Shown here one piece after another: positions 52,152 through 60,671 of a stretch of DNA of 64,000 nucleotides (its first letter is position 1; each line of letters starts with the position of its first letter). The notes below the pieces were generated by a model. The model searched no databases and was not told the DNA's origin. It saw only the letters and a program-made list of their open reading frames with translations. This DNA comes from a candidate division WOR-3 bacterium (GTDB lineage Bacteria > Hydrothermota > UBA3072): NCBI GenBank assembly GCA_039804165.1, contig JBDRZZ010000002.1:114648-178647 (forward strand), in the 5' to 3' direction. A program made the position numbers and the translations under genes.

Positions 52152-52962
52152 TTTTAATAAATCTTCCTCTTGGGTTTCCTTTTACAAGCACACTGTCTAT
52201 TGTTTCTTTATTGTAATAGATATTTATTGTGTCTCCCCACACAATATTCTTACCTTCCTTAGTTTGTGTTGCGACTTTTCCATATAATGCTCTTAAAATA
52301 TTGGTCTTATGGTCAACAGTAATGATTTCACCCATTATAGAATCTTTATTTTTTACAATTAATGGCTCATTTATTAGAGTAGAAATATTTTTATTTATAT
52401 TATAAAGTAACTTTCCAGAACGCCCATAAAAATCTCTATGGTTAAAAATAACTTCAGAAATAAATTTATAGGTAGAGTCTTTTAGAGTGTAAGTAGTCTT
52501 ATCTGCTGTAATCGTTATACTTGGGGTTTTAAATTCTGGCTTGCCTTTAATTATTATAGAATCTTTACAGAAATCTGCTCTTTCTCCTTTTACTTCAATT
52601 GTATCAGAAGTATAGATTAAACTCCCAAACAAAATTCCTTTTTCCTCCTCCTTAAAGAAAACCAAGGAATCCCCTTTTAAAGTATCTTCTCTCCATATTT
52701 TTATATTCCCTTTTCCAAAGATAGTTTTAAATGGAATTTTATAATTTAAGACATTAGAACTCATAGAAAAATTTTTACTTTTTAAAAAGACGCTATCAAT
52801 TAAAGCTAAGGAGGTATCTGTTTGAAAAGCTTCTTTTGCTCTTATGTAGATTTCGTCAGAATAAATTTCAACACCTCCTTTAAATATAGTTTGATTTCTA
52901 TCAATAATTTCTACAGTTCCTGAGCTAATTTTGTATGGAATCATTAAAAAGAAGAGGATCAT
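52123..52962 (-). CDS. LptA/OstA-like periplasmic protein
   Basis: 279 residues. A short hydrophobic N terminus (MILFFLMIPYKISS) is followed by repeating beta-strand segments typical of the OstA/LptA jelly-roll: FKGGVEIYSDEIYIRAKEAF, FGKGNIKIWREDTLKGDSLVFF, VKGERADF, KFISEVIFNHRDFYGRSGKLLYNINKN. The position between lptC- and lptB-like genes supports a role in LPS transport across the periplasm. It is longer than E. coli LptA (185) and closer to the OstA-like proteins of Bacteroidetes. Confidence 0.8.
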   Translation of the reverse strand: MILFFLMIPYKISSGTVEIIDRNQTIFKGGVEIYSDEIYIRAKEAFQTDTSLALIDSVFLKSKNFSMSSNVLNYKIPFKTIFGKGNIKIWREDTLKGDSLVFFKEEEKGILFGSLIYTSDTIEVKGERADFCKDSIIIKGKPEFKTPSITITADKTTYTLKDSTYKFISEVIFNHRDFYGRSGKLLYNINKNISTLINEPLIVKNKDSIMGEIITVDHKTNILRALYGKVATQTKEGKNIVWGDTINIYYNKETIDSVLVKGNPRGRFIKNDTTSGRSS

Positions 52963-53456
52963 TTAAATTCACCTTCTCCAGTAAACTTTTCTTTTATGAT
53001 TATTTTTTTTAAATCTGGATCTGCTTCAAGCCCTTTACCTTTATAAGTTTCTTTTCCTTTAGAGTATTTAATTTCACTATCTGTGAAGATTTTTTGTCTA
53101 TCTTCAGACCAGTTTAACTCATCTGTCCATAATTTCATTGAATCACTAGATGTAATTACCACATTTCCCATTACCTTTAAATCTTTATTATTATTGAAAA
53201 TAAATCCACTATCAGCCTTTAAAATAGAAGAAATTCCTGAATTTATCTCAAAAAATTCCACTTCTAACCCATATATGGAAATTGTATCTGAGATTTTTGC
53301 TTTTTTTGCAATTAATCTCCAACTAAGCTTACTTCCTTTATAATTTTTGAGAACAAAAGAAGATAAGCTTTCTTCCTTTTTTATATTTTCTGTTTCCTCT
53401 GGATTTCTACAACTCCAGAAAGAAAGGAGAGCAAATATTAAAAATATCTTATTCAT
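52959..53456 (-). CDS. LptC-like lipoprotein (LPS export)
   Basis: 165 residues. The ATG at 53456 is chosen over an in-frame ATG 21 nt upstream. It gives a clean lipoprotein signal (MNKIFLIFALLSFWSC), and the -10 box lies inside the longer version. The rest has LptC/YrbK-type strands: GSKLSWRLIAKKAKI, DTISIYGLEVEFFE, KVMGNVVITSSDSMKLWTDELNW and KTYKGKGLEADPDLK. The presence of a lipidated Cys is usual outside proteobacteria. It is first in the lptC-lptA-lptB-rpoN-rnr operon. The message is probably leaderless. Confidence 0.8.
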   Translation of the reverse strand: MNKIFLIFALLSFWSCRNPEETENIKKEESLSSFVLKNYKGSKLSWRLIAKKAKISDTISIYGLEVEFFEINSGISSILKADSGFIFNNNKDLKVMGNVVITSSDSMKLWTDELNWSEDRQKIFTDSEIKYSKGKETYKGKGLEADPDLKKIIIKEKFTGEGEFK

Positions 53457-53462
53457 AATATA

Positions 53463-53490
53463 AATATAAGCTTCCAAAATTAAAAGTCAA
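53463..53490 (-). promoter_or_regulatory. promoter of lpt-rpoN-rnr operon, probable leaderless start
   Basis: Minus strand TTGACT (53490-53485), 16-bp spacer, TATATT (53468-53463), then 6 nt (TATATT) to ATG 53456. No Shine-Dalgarno. Confidence 0.7.
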
Positions 53491-53533
53491 CACAAGAGGT
53501 AAGAAAGCCTATAGAATCTTAAAGGTCATTACT

Positions 53534-54406
53534 TTATGATTTAGTTTTTCCTTTAACAAAATAGAAGATAGTTGCTGATTTATATGAACTCCTCACAAGA
53601 GGTCCAGAAGCTACATAATCAAATCCAATCTCAAAAGCGATTCTCTCAAGTTCTTTGAATTCTTCATAGGATAAATATCTTTTCACGGGTAAATGTTTAA
53701 GAGAAGGAGGAAAATATTGTCCGATTGTCACTATTTTACATCCTACTCTTTTTAATTCTTTCAGAAGTTCTATTACTTCCCTTTTTTCTTCTCCCAATCC
53801 TACCATAAATCCACTTTTTGTTAGGAGTCTACTATTCTGAGAAGCTTCTTCTAAGATTTTAAGAGACCTTTCATAAATGGCTCCTAATCGAACCTTTGGG
53901 TAAAGCCTTGGAACAGTTTCTATATTATGACCTAAAACATCAATATTAGATGACAATACTTTCTTTAAAGAATCTAAGTTTCCTTTAAAGTCAGGAATAA
54001 GAACTTCTACTTTTATTCCCTTATTTAATTTTTTTATTGCTTTAACAGTTTTTTCAAAAAACCCAGCTCCTCCATCCTCAAGATCGTCTCGAGTTGGAGA
54101 AGTGATTACCACATAATTTAGATTTAGTTTTTTTATTTCTTTTGCAATCCTAATAGGTTCAGTTTCATCTATTTCTTTAGGAATTCCTTTATTAATTGCG
54201 CAAAATTTGCAATTTCTTGTGCAAATATTTCCCATTATAAGAAAGGTAGCTACTTTTTGAGAAAAGCATTCTCCAATATTTGGGCATCTTGCTTCTTCGC
54301 AAACCGTATAAAGATTTCTTGAATAAAGAGCCTCTTTAAGAGATTCAGCAAGTTTTTTTCTTTTAAGAGCTTTTTTAATCCATTTGGGAAGAGGGGGGGT
54401 ATTCAA
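53534..54406 (-). CDS. lipA: lipoyl synthase
   Basis: 290 residues. Radical SAM enzyme inserting two sulfurs into octanoyl groups. Both [4Fe-4S] motifs are present: the auxiliary cluster cysteines in CEEARCPNIGEC and the SAM cluster ICTRNCKFC. The PTRDDLEDGGAGFF and GLGEEKREVIELLKEL stretches and the conserved C-terminal SGPLVRSSYKSATIF (RSSY serine) follow. It lies 5 nt after panD. No lipB or other lipoate gene is seen. Confidence 0.95.
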   Translation of the reverse strand: MNTPPLPKWIKKALKRKKLAESLKEALYSRNLYTVCEEARCPNIGECFSQKVATFLIMGNICTRNCKFCAINKGIPKEIDETEPIRIAKEIKKLNLNYVVITSPTRDDLEDGGAGFFEKTVKAIKKLNKGIKVEVLIPDFKGNLDSLKKVLSSNIDVLGHNIETVPRLYPKVRLGAIYERSLKILEEASQNSRLLTKSGFMVGLGEEKREVIELLKELKRVGCKIVTIGQYFPPSLKHLPVKRYLSYEEFKELERIAFEIGFDYVASGPLVRSSYKSATIFYFVKGKTKS

Positions 54407-54411
54407 AGTTT

Positions 54412-54747
54412 TTATTCTATTATATTGTTATTTTCATCAACCTTAATTATCTTCGGTGTTAAATTTCTATCCGGGGTTAAGGCAAAGGACATTATTATGA
54501 CTCTATCCCCAACTTTCACAAGGTTAGCTGCAGCTCCATTAACACAGATTTCGCCTTTTTTTCCATAAATAACATAGGTCTCAAAACGATTTCCGTTCTC
54601 TACATCACTTACAAGAACCTTTTCATAAGGCAAAATATCGGCTTTTAAGGCAAGTCTTTCGTCAATTGTTATTGAGCCCTCATATTCTTTATTTATTTCA
54701 GTTATTTTACCCATATGTATTTTGGATTTAAGAACCTCAAATAACAT
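54412..54747 (-). CDS. panD: aspartate 1-decarboxylase
   Basis: 111 residues. Makes beta-alanine for pantothenate (see panC). The self-processing site is YEGSITID: cleavage before the serine (Gly-Ser) creates the pyruvoyl group. SKIHMGKITEINKEY, ETYVIYGKKGEICVNGAAANLV and GDRVIIMSFA are conserved. It is first in the panD-lipA operon. The ATG follows the -10 box by only 6 nt and lacks a Shine-Dalgarno. Confidence 0.94.
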   Translation of the reverse strand: MLFEVLKSKIHMGKITEINKEYEGSITIDERLALKADILPYEKVLVSDVENGNRFETYVIYGKKGEICVNGAAANLVKVGDRVIIMSFALTPDRNLTPKIIKVDENNNIIE

Positions 54748-54753
54748 AATAAA

Positions 54754-54781
54754 ATATTACCTTTATGTTTCGCTTTGTCAA
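54754..54781 (-). promoter_or_regulatory. promoter of panD-lipA, probable leaderless start
   Basis: Minus strand TTGACA (54781-54776), 16-bp spacer, TAATAT (54759-54754), then 6 nt to ATG 54747. Confidence 0.7.
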
Positions 54782-54820
54782 TGGCTATAGAAATTTAAAA
54801 TTCTTATTTTAAAAGGTTGA

Positions 54821-54889
54821 GGGGTCACTTTTAGCTGAGTTCGAGATTTGAAGTGAGGGACTCAGCTGTTTAGTTGAGAGAGTGACCCC
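54821..54889. repeat. nested inverted repeat (structured element) of unknown function
   Basis: The outer arms GGGGTCACT (54821-54829) and AGTGACCCC (54881-54889) pair perfectly; the inner arms AGCTGAGT (54833-54840) and ACTCAGCT (54860-54867) also pair perfectly. This gives a 69-nt nested stem structure between divergent promoters. There is no T-tract on either strand, so it does not look like an ordinary terminator. It could be a small structured RNA, a protein-binding cruciform or a small mobile palindrome. Confidence 0.6.
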
Positions 54890-54980
54890 CCGATATTTGA
54901 AAATATTAATATAATATAATAAAAAAATTACTTTTTGCAATAGGTTTGATTTATCTTTTGTTACAAAATTTATAAAAATA

Positions 54981-55008
54981 TTGACAAAGTTATAAATATT
55001 GTTATAAT
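54981..55008 (+). promoter_or_regulatory. promoter of secreted BNR-like protein gene
   Basis: TTGACA at 54981-54986, 16-bp spacer, TATAAT at 55003-55008. Both boxes are perfect consensus. Confidence 0.8.
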
Positions 55009-55039
55009 ATTTATTGAATAATTAAAAAGGAGGTTAGAT

Positions 55040-56566
55040 ATGAAGGATATAAAAAGATTAGTATTGCTTATTTTTTTGCTTACTTTTGTAGCAGCTCAAG
55101 CTAAAGATTTAAAGCCCGAAAATAGTGCTAAACTCAGGTGGGGGACAGATCTCCTTCTTTATGATGGCAAAGTTAGAATTGATTTTTGGGGCGCTTCTTA
55201 TGGAATAGATGATGATGAAATTGATATGGATTATTTTGCAGACTCTACTGTTCTCACAGTTGTTGCCTGTCCAGATTCAACATTAAGAGTTTTTAAGTCG
55301 TTGAATTCTGGAGAAAGTTGGAGTTTAGTTGAAGAGGTAAAATTTTCCAACGAGATAACTGAACCTTATGTCATAAGAGGTTCTGATACAACTTACCATA
55401 TCTTTTGTCGTCATTTTTTTAGTGGTGGAGATATCTATTCGGCGAGTTATAAAATTTCTAATGATGAACTAATCCCTGGAACATCCCAGTTTTTAGCCCA
55501 AGCCAATGATTCAGTGAATAGTTATTCTGTGTGTTCAGATAGGGGTATTAGGAGTAATTATTCTATTTTCGTTGCCTATGCAGGTGGGACAGAAAGTAAT
55601 GCAAAGATAAAATTTACTAAAACTCAAGATAGAGGATTTACCTGGAGTACACCGACTCAGATTGCCACAGGTAATGTTTCTTTACCAGATATTACCTATG
55701 CTCCTGATAGTATTTTATATTTAGCTTATCGGTCCTTTTCGGATGGAAAATATATGATACGAGTGCGTCGCAGTCTAAATTTAGGAAATAGTTGGGGTTT
55801 TTTCCCTTTTTGGCCTAAAACACTTGAATCAGACTCTAATTTTAAAATGCGTCCAAAAATTGCGGCAGCTTATGATGGTTCTGGAAATGTTTGGGTGATT
55901 TGGGCAAAGTATGCTAATGAATGGAACTTAATGTGGTCTTGGAGTCAAGATTCCGCAGTGACTTGGTCAACCCCTCAAGCTGCAAATAGCACTCCGGAAA
56001 ATCAAGAGATTCTACCAAATATAATGATTTTTGAAAATCCAACATTTGGCCTTAATCCTTTTGTAAGTTATGTAAGAGCTACTTCTGATTGGCAAAACCC
56101 AATTGTTCGTTCTTTTATTTGGTATTCTAATGACAGTGCATGGGGACCAGATACCTCTTATGCAGATTATCCGACTAGTCTAATAAGACCAGCTGTAACT
56201 ATGTTTACTTTATTCCCTGCGATTGCGTATGTTGGAGAGAATAACGAGAAAGTTTATTTTGATTCATGGGGAAATACACAAGGTATTGAGGAAGATATTG
56301 TAAACAGAAAGATTTCTTGTATTCTTGATCGTTCTATAGCTACAAATGAGGCAACTCTAAGATATACTTTGCCAATAAGAGGTTATGTAAATGTTTCTTT
56401 ATTCAATCCTCTTGGTCAAGAAGTTAGAACTTTGTTTGAGGGAATTAATGAAATTGGAGAAAATACCCTAACCTTTACTACGGATGGTTTATCTCAAGGG
56501 ATTTATTATATTGTGGTTAATACACCAAGTGGAACCGGAACAGCAAAACTGGCGGTAATAAAATAG
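55040..56566 (+). CDS. secreted BNR-repeat-like protein with C-terminal sorting-like domain
   Basis: 508 residues. Signal peptide LVLLIFLLTFVAAQA. The body has repeated Asp-box (BNR)-like elements S-x-D-x-G-x-S/T-W: SLNSGESWS, TQDRGFTWSTP, SLNLGNSWGF and SQDSAVTWSTP, which suggest a six-bladed sialidase-type beta-propeller. No catalytic assignment is possible. The last ~90 residues (LDRSIATNEATLRYTLPIRGYVNVSLFNPLGQEVRTL...GIYYIVV) match T9SS type A/FlgD-like C-terminal domains, as in the M6-like protein at 13003. AAAAAGGAGG precedes the ATG. It has a perfect promoter and terminator, so it is a strongly expressed monocistronic gene. Confidence 0.82.
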   Translation: MKDIKRLVLLIFLLTFVAAQAKDLKPENSAKLRWGTDLLLYDGKVRIDFWGASYGIDDDEIDMDYFADSTVLTVVACPDSTLRVFKSLNSGESWSLVEEVKFSNEITEPYVIRGSDTTYHIFCRHFFSGGDIYSASYKISNDELIPGTSQFLAQANDSVNSYSVCSDRGIRSNYSIFVAYAGGTESNAKIKFTKTQDRGFTWSTPTQIATGNVSLPDITYAPDSILYLAYRSFSDGKYMIRVRRSLNLGNSWGFFPFWPKTLESDSNFKMRPKIAAAYDGSGNVWVIWAKYANEWNLMWSWSQDSAVTWSTPQAANSTPENQEILPNIMIFENPTFGLNPFVSYVRATSDWQNPIVRSFIWYSNDSAWGPDTSYADYPTSLIRPAVTMFTLFPAIAYVGENNEKVYFDSWGNTQGIEEDIVNRKISCILDRSIATNEATLRYTLPIRGYVNVSLFNPLGQEVRTLFEGINEIGENTLTFTTDGLSQGIYYIVVNTPSGTGTAKLAVIK

Positions 56567-56590
56567 AAAAGATACGTTTTGAAACTAAAA

Positions 56591-56617
56591 GAAGGGAGAG
56601 GGGACTCTCCCTTCTTT
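56591..56617 (+). terminator. intrinsic terminator after secreted BNR-like gene
   Basis: Perfect 10-bp stem GAAGGGAGAG / CTCTCCCTTC with a short loop (GGGA), followed by TTTT. It lies only 16 nt before the next gene's start. Confidence 0.9.
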
Positions 56618-56633
56618 TCCAAATATAAGGAAG

Positions 56634-58613
56634 TTGATAAAAAAGATAATCGATAAGATAGAAAAAGAGAAGTATTCATTTATAAATATTTTTTTAACTC
56701 TTTTTTCCATTATTTTAACAAGAAATATCCTTGAGAGTTCTTTTGAAGAGAAACAAATTTTGGGTTTTTCTATTATTTTGTCTAATTCTTTCTATATGTT
56801 ATTTGTTCATTTTCCTTTGTTTTATTTTTCTATTTTTTTATGGGTTCTTCTTATTTTTAAATTTTTAACAAAAGAAGAATTAGTGAAGATTGTAAATTTC
56901 TTAACCTTCGGAATTTCTGTCATAGTTATAGCTCCAATAATTGATGTTTTGGTTTCAAAAGGAAGTGGTTATAATTTAGCTTATTTAAGTAGCTTTAAAG
57001 AATTAAGAGAGGCTCATAGATTTTTTCTTTTTTGGAAGGACATTTACGAAGCAAGTTGGGGTCAAAGAGTAGAAATATTACTTATCCTCTTTGGTAGTTT
57101 TTTCTATGTTGTAATGAAAACAAAAAATTATTTTAAATCTATAATTGCTCCTCTAATTATTTTTGTTGTTATTCTCATTCACGGGGTTCTTCCGAATACA
57201 ATTGCCAATATTCCTCTTTATCTCGGATACAAGAAATTTAACCCTACTACATTTTTAAATAGTGGCATTCTACCAATAGATAGCCAGAACTATGGGGTAA
57301 TTTTCTCTACATCTATCATTTTGGCTCTCATTTTAATTAGCTATCTGGAAAAGAAAAGATTAAGAGAATTATTGAGTTCAGAATACATCTTTATTTCTGT
57401 TTCTACTTTTTTTATTGGGATATTATATGCTTTATTTCTCATTTTAAAATATTATACTTTTTTATTGATGGATCCAATATTTTATCTTATAATTTTTTTA
57501 GGAATATGGATTATAATTCTTACTAATAGGGTTTCACAGGAAAAGTTGGATTCTCTTGAATTCCAAGGGATTGTAACAGGAATAATAATTTTCAGTTTAT
57601 CTCTAGGATGGATATTTTTAATTTTGGTTTTTATTCTCTATCTTTTCAAAAAATTTTTTCGTCCAAAATGGGTTTTAATTTTACCATCTTTTTTAGCAGG
57701 GTTTTCTTTAATTTTCCAAGATTACACGTTAAAAGCAATAATTCCAATAGAAAAGAGAGTAATAGAATTAAGAGGAAAAGAGCTCTCTGCTTGGACTTTC
57801 TTTTTAAACAAAGAATATAAAAAGGCATTGCTTCTATATTTGAGAATAAATAGTTTAAAGAAAAGTGACAAAGAGACTGAAAAAAGAATAGGACAATGTC
57901 TTCTTAATCTTGGAAATTTAGATGAAGGAATTAAACTTCTTGAAAAGATAGTTAACCCGGATTATGAAACAATTCTTTCTTTAGCTCAAGCATACACCCA
58001 AAGTGGCAAATACAAAGAAGCTATTGATCTTTATAAAAAAGCTATAAAGAAAAAGCTTTCTTATGGGGAATTTTATGGAAAAATTGCTCAACTTGCTTCA
58101 AGATTAGGAGAAGAGAATGAACTAAATTTAGCTATAGAAAAAGCCTCACGATATGGAATTCCTAAATATAAGCTTTATCAGATAAGAGGTGATTTTTATC
58201 TTAGTAAAGGAGATTTAGAGAGTGCTTGGAAGATGTTTAATATCTCCCTTAGTTATAATCCACGATTTGAGGCTTCCCTCTCTGGAAAGGGTATAATATA
58301 TTATAAAAAAGGTAATCTTAAAGAAGCAGAAAAGCAATTTCTGAAAGCTCTTGAAATTGAACCTGATAATGACGCCATTTTCAACAATTTAGGAGTAATT
58401 TACTTAACCCAAAGAAATTTTGAGAAGGCAAAAGACTCTTTTCTTAAATCGTTAAGATTGAATCCAAATCAAGTGGAGGCTTATTATAATCTTGGGTTAA
58501 TTTACGAAGTAGAAGATAAAAAATTAGAAGCTTATCAGATGTATGAAAGAGCCTTAAATATTAGTCCTGATTATTTTCCTGCAAAACTAAAAATAAAGGA
58601 GCTACAAAAATGA
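56634..58613 (+). CDS. multi-spanning membrane protein with C-terminal TPR repeats
   Basis: 659 residues. The first ~370 residues contain about ten hydrophobic segments; the rest are TPR units, with clear copies at ALLLYLRINSLKKSDKE, YKEAIDLYKKAIKKKLSYGE, LESAWKMFNISLSYNPRFE, LKEAEKQFLKALEIEPDND, FEKAKDSFLKSLRLNPNQ and LEAYQMYERALNISPDY. I do not recognise the membrane part as a named family. O-antigen-ligase-type proteins can have such a layout but no signature is visible. It starts at TTG 56634 with AAGGAAG upstream, and overlaps the UbiA gene by 4 nt, so the two are coupled. Confidence 0.7.
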   Translation: MIKKIIDKIEKEKYSFINIFLTLFSIILTRNILESSFEEKQILGFSIILSNSFYMLFVHFPLFYFSIFLWVLLIFKFLTKEELVKIVNFLTFGISVIVIAPIIDVLVSKGSGYNLAYLSSFKELREAHRFFLFWKDIYEASWGQRVEILLILFGSFFYVVMKTKNYFKSIIAPLIIFVVILIHGVLPNTIANIPLYLGYKKFNPTTFLNSGILPIDSQNYGVIFSTSIILALILISYLEKKRLRELLSSEYIFISVSTFFIGILYALFLILKYYTFLLMDPIFYLIIFLGIWIIILTNRVSQEKLDSLEFQGIVTGIIIFSLSLGWIFLILVFILYLFKKFFRPKWVLILPSFLAGFSLIFQDYTLKAIIPIEKRVIELRGKELSAWTFFLNKEYKKALLLYLRINSLKKSDKETEKRIGQCLLNLGNLDEGIKLLEKIVNPDYETILSLAQAYTQSGKYKEAIDLYKKAIKKKLSYGEFYGKIAQLASRLGEENELNLAIEKASRYGIPKYKLYQIRGDFYLSKGDLESAWKMFNISLSYNPRFEASLSGKGIIYYKKGNLKEAEKQFLKALEIEPDNDAIFNNLGVIYLTQRNFEKAKDSFLKSLRLNPNQVEAYYNLGLIYEVEDKKLEAYQMYERALNISPDYFPAKLKIKELQK

Positions 58614-59521
58614 ACTTTCTTTTACCTTTTTTTCTAATAATTTTTGGTTTTTTATTTATTAGAATAAAAATTCCTGGATTTATAAAAACCTGGTTGTGCA
58701 GTTCAAGGCCCCTTATTGCTATTCATTATATTTTTCCTACAGGATTTGGAATTCTTCTTGGTAATTATATTTATAATGAAAATATAAATTATTTAAATTC
58801 TATTCTCCTTTTATTCTCCATTTTCTTTTCTTTCCAGACCTCTCTTATTGTAAATGATATAAATGATATTGAAACAGATCATTTTTCAGAGAAGAACACT
58901 CTTTTAAATCCTAAGCTTTTCCCTATCAAATATTACAAAATATTAAGTGTATTCTTTTTCTTAGTTTCTTTACTCTTTGCTTTTGTTATAAATTATAGGA
59001 TATTCCTTCTCGTTTTATTTGGACATACTCTTCATTTTACATATTCTTCAAGACCTTTTCGTTTGAAACGGTTTTTCCCTTTGTCAATTTTTATTCTTGC
59101 CTTTGCTTCTTTACTTACCGCAGTAGCAGGCTTTGCACTCTTCAATCCTTATAATCCTTTAATTTCTTTTCCTTTGAAATCAGCCTTGTTTATTTTCATT
59201 CCCTTATTTTTATCGTTAAATTTTAGAGACCTTGCAGATTATAAAGGAGATAAGAAGACAGATGTTGGAACTTTATTTACAATATTTGGCTTAGAAAAAG
59301 GAAGAAAAATAAATGCTCTTCTTATCTTTTTGAGTTATCTTCTTGTGCCTATCATCCTGAGATTTTATCCTTTATTTTTTGCAACAGTCCCTCTTGGAGG
59401 ATTGAGTTTTTATTTTTGTATAAAAAAGCCTTTTAATGAAAAGATGATTTTTTATATATATTTTGCTCTTATAGCAGTTTTAACTTTTCTTGTTCATACA
59501 AAAATAGAAATTTTTATTTGA
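58610..59521 (+). CDS. UbiA-family prenyltransferase-like membrane protein
   Basis: 303 residues with about eight hydrophobic segments. The two Asp-rich motifs of UbiA enzymes are present: NDINDIETDHFSEKN (N-D-x2-D-x3-D) and LADYKGDKKTDVGT (D-x3-D). These bind Mg-prenyl diphosphate, so the enzyme is probably active. Substrate (quinone ring, glycerol lipid, phosphoribose or other) is not evident. It starts inside the end of the TPR membrane protein gene. It converges with ddl, overlapping it by 8 bp. Confidence 0.85.
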   Translation: MNFLLPFFLIIFGFLFIRIKIPGFIKTWLCSSRPLIAIHYIFPTGFGILLGNYIYNENINYLNSILLLFSIFFSFQTSLIVNDINDIETDHFSEKNTLLNPKLFPIKYYKILSVFFFLVSLLFAFVINYRIFLLVLFGHTLHFTYSSRPFRLKRFFPLSIFILAFASLLTAVAGFALFNPYNPLISFPLKSALFIFIPLFLSLNFRDLADYKGDKKTDVGTLFTIFGLEKGRKINALLIFLSYLLVPIILRFYPLFFATVPLGGLSFYFCIKKPFNEKMIFYIYFALIAVLTFLVHTKIEIFI

Positions 59522-60608
59522 AAGATATTTTAAGTTTTCTTTCTCTATGAAATCTTTCGAGGGCAAGTTGAATAAGGCGATCAATTAACTCAGGATAAGA
59601 GATCCCACTTGCTTCCCATAGTTTTGGATACATACTTATTTTTGTAAAGCCTGGAATGGTGTTTATTTCATTCACTAATATTTCAGTGTTATTTCGTAAG
59701 AAAAAGTCCACCCTTGCCATTCCTTCACAAGAAAGAACGTTAAAAACTTCAATTGCATATTCCTGAATTCTTTTTGAGATTCTTTTTGGTAATTTTGCTG
59801 GAATTTCTAAATAAGCTCCATCTTCATCTAAATACTTGGTTTCATATGAATAGAAATCACTCTTTACTATAACTTCTCCTGGAATAGAAGCAATTGGGTT
59901 GTCATTTCCGAGAATAGAACATTCTATTTCCCTACCTTTTATGAATTCTTCAATTAATATTTTATTGTCATATTGAAAAGCAATATCTAAAGCTTTTTTG
60001 AATTCTTTTTCATCTCTGACTTTACTTATTCCAACAGAAGAGCCTAATTTTGCCGGTTTTATAAACATTGGAACTCCAACAATTTTTGCTATTTCTTTGA
60101 AGGTTATATTTTTTATTGTTAATTTTGTAAAAGTTTTAAAATTCGGGATTGGGATTTTTGCATCTCTGAGAAGACGTTTTAATACATCTTTATCCATGCC
60201 TATAGCTGAACCAAGAACTCCAGCACCTACATAAGGAACATTAACCATTCTAAATAGACCTTGAATTGAACCATCTTCGCCATATGGACCATGTAAAACT
60301 GGAAAAGCAACATCTATTTTTCCTTTACTTTTCTTAGTTGTAATGCTTATCAATTCATTCGAGTTATTCAAAGGAACAAGAATCACTTTTTCTTTAGATT
60401 TATTTAATTTTATGAATTTTGGATTATTGCTTTCTAAATCGAAATCTTCTTGTAAATACCAAGTCCCATCTTTATCTATACCAATTGGGATTGGTTCATA
60501 TTTATTTTTGTCAATCGCATCTATTATATTCTTTGCGGAAATAATTGATATTTCATGTTCTGCAGATCTTCCACCAAATATGATTGCCACTTTTATTTTC
60601 TTCTTCAA
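59514..60608 (-). CDS. ddl: D-alanine--D-alanine ligase
   Basis: 364 residues. ATP-grasp ligase making the D-Ala-D-Ala end of peptidoglycan precursors. IIFGGRSAEHEISIISAKNI at the N terminus, PVLHGPYGEDGSIQGLFRM, PKFIKPAKLGSSVGIS-like FIKPAKLGSSVGIS, EIECSILGN, ARVDFFL and LVNEINTIPGFTKISMYPKLW are all diagnostic. The start is TTG 60608, with GAGGAG about 8 nt upstream. It is on its own promoter, divergent from the FAH-family gene. Confidence 0.95.
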   Translation of the reverse strand: MKKKIKVAIIFGGRSAEHEISIISAKNIIDAIDKNKYEPIPIGIDKDGTWYLQEDFDLESNNPKFIKLNKSKEKVILVPLNNSNELISITTKKSKGKIDVAFPVLHGPYGEDGSIQGLFRMVNVPYVGAGVLGSAIGMDKDVLKRLLRDAKIPIPNFKTFTKLTIKNITFKEIAKIVGVPMFIKPAKLGSSVGISKVRDEKEFKKALDIAFQYDNKILIEEFIKGREIECSILGNDNPIASIPGEVIVKSDFYSYETKYLDEDGAYLEIPAKLPKRISKRIQEYAIEVFNVLSCEGMARVDFFLRNNTEILVNEINTIPGFTKISMYPKLWEASGISYPELIDRLIQLALERFHRERKLKISFK

Positions 60609-60632
60609 GTCTATCTCCTCATTAATAATTGT

Positions 60633-60660
60633 AATTTAAAAATTTTGGTTTAAAAGTCAA
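60633..60660 (-). promoter_or_regulatory. promoter of ddl
   Basis: Minus strand TTGACT (60660-60655), 16-bp spacer, TAAATT (60638-60633). Its -35 box is back to back with that of the divergent promoter, 11 bp apart. Confidence 0.55.
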
Positions 60661-60671
60661 GGATATACCTC

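Noticed and set aside
54821..54889. Nested hairpin as an intrinsic terminator
   Set aside because: No T-tract follows on either strand and no gene ends nearby on either strand pointing into it (both neighbours start here).
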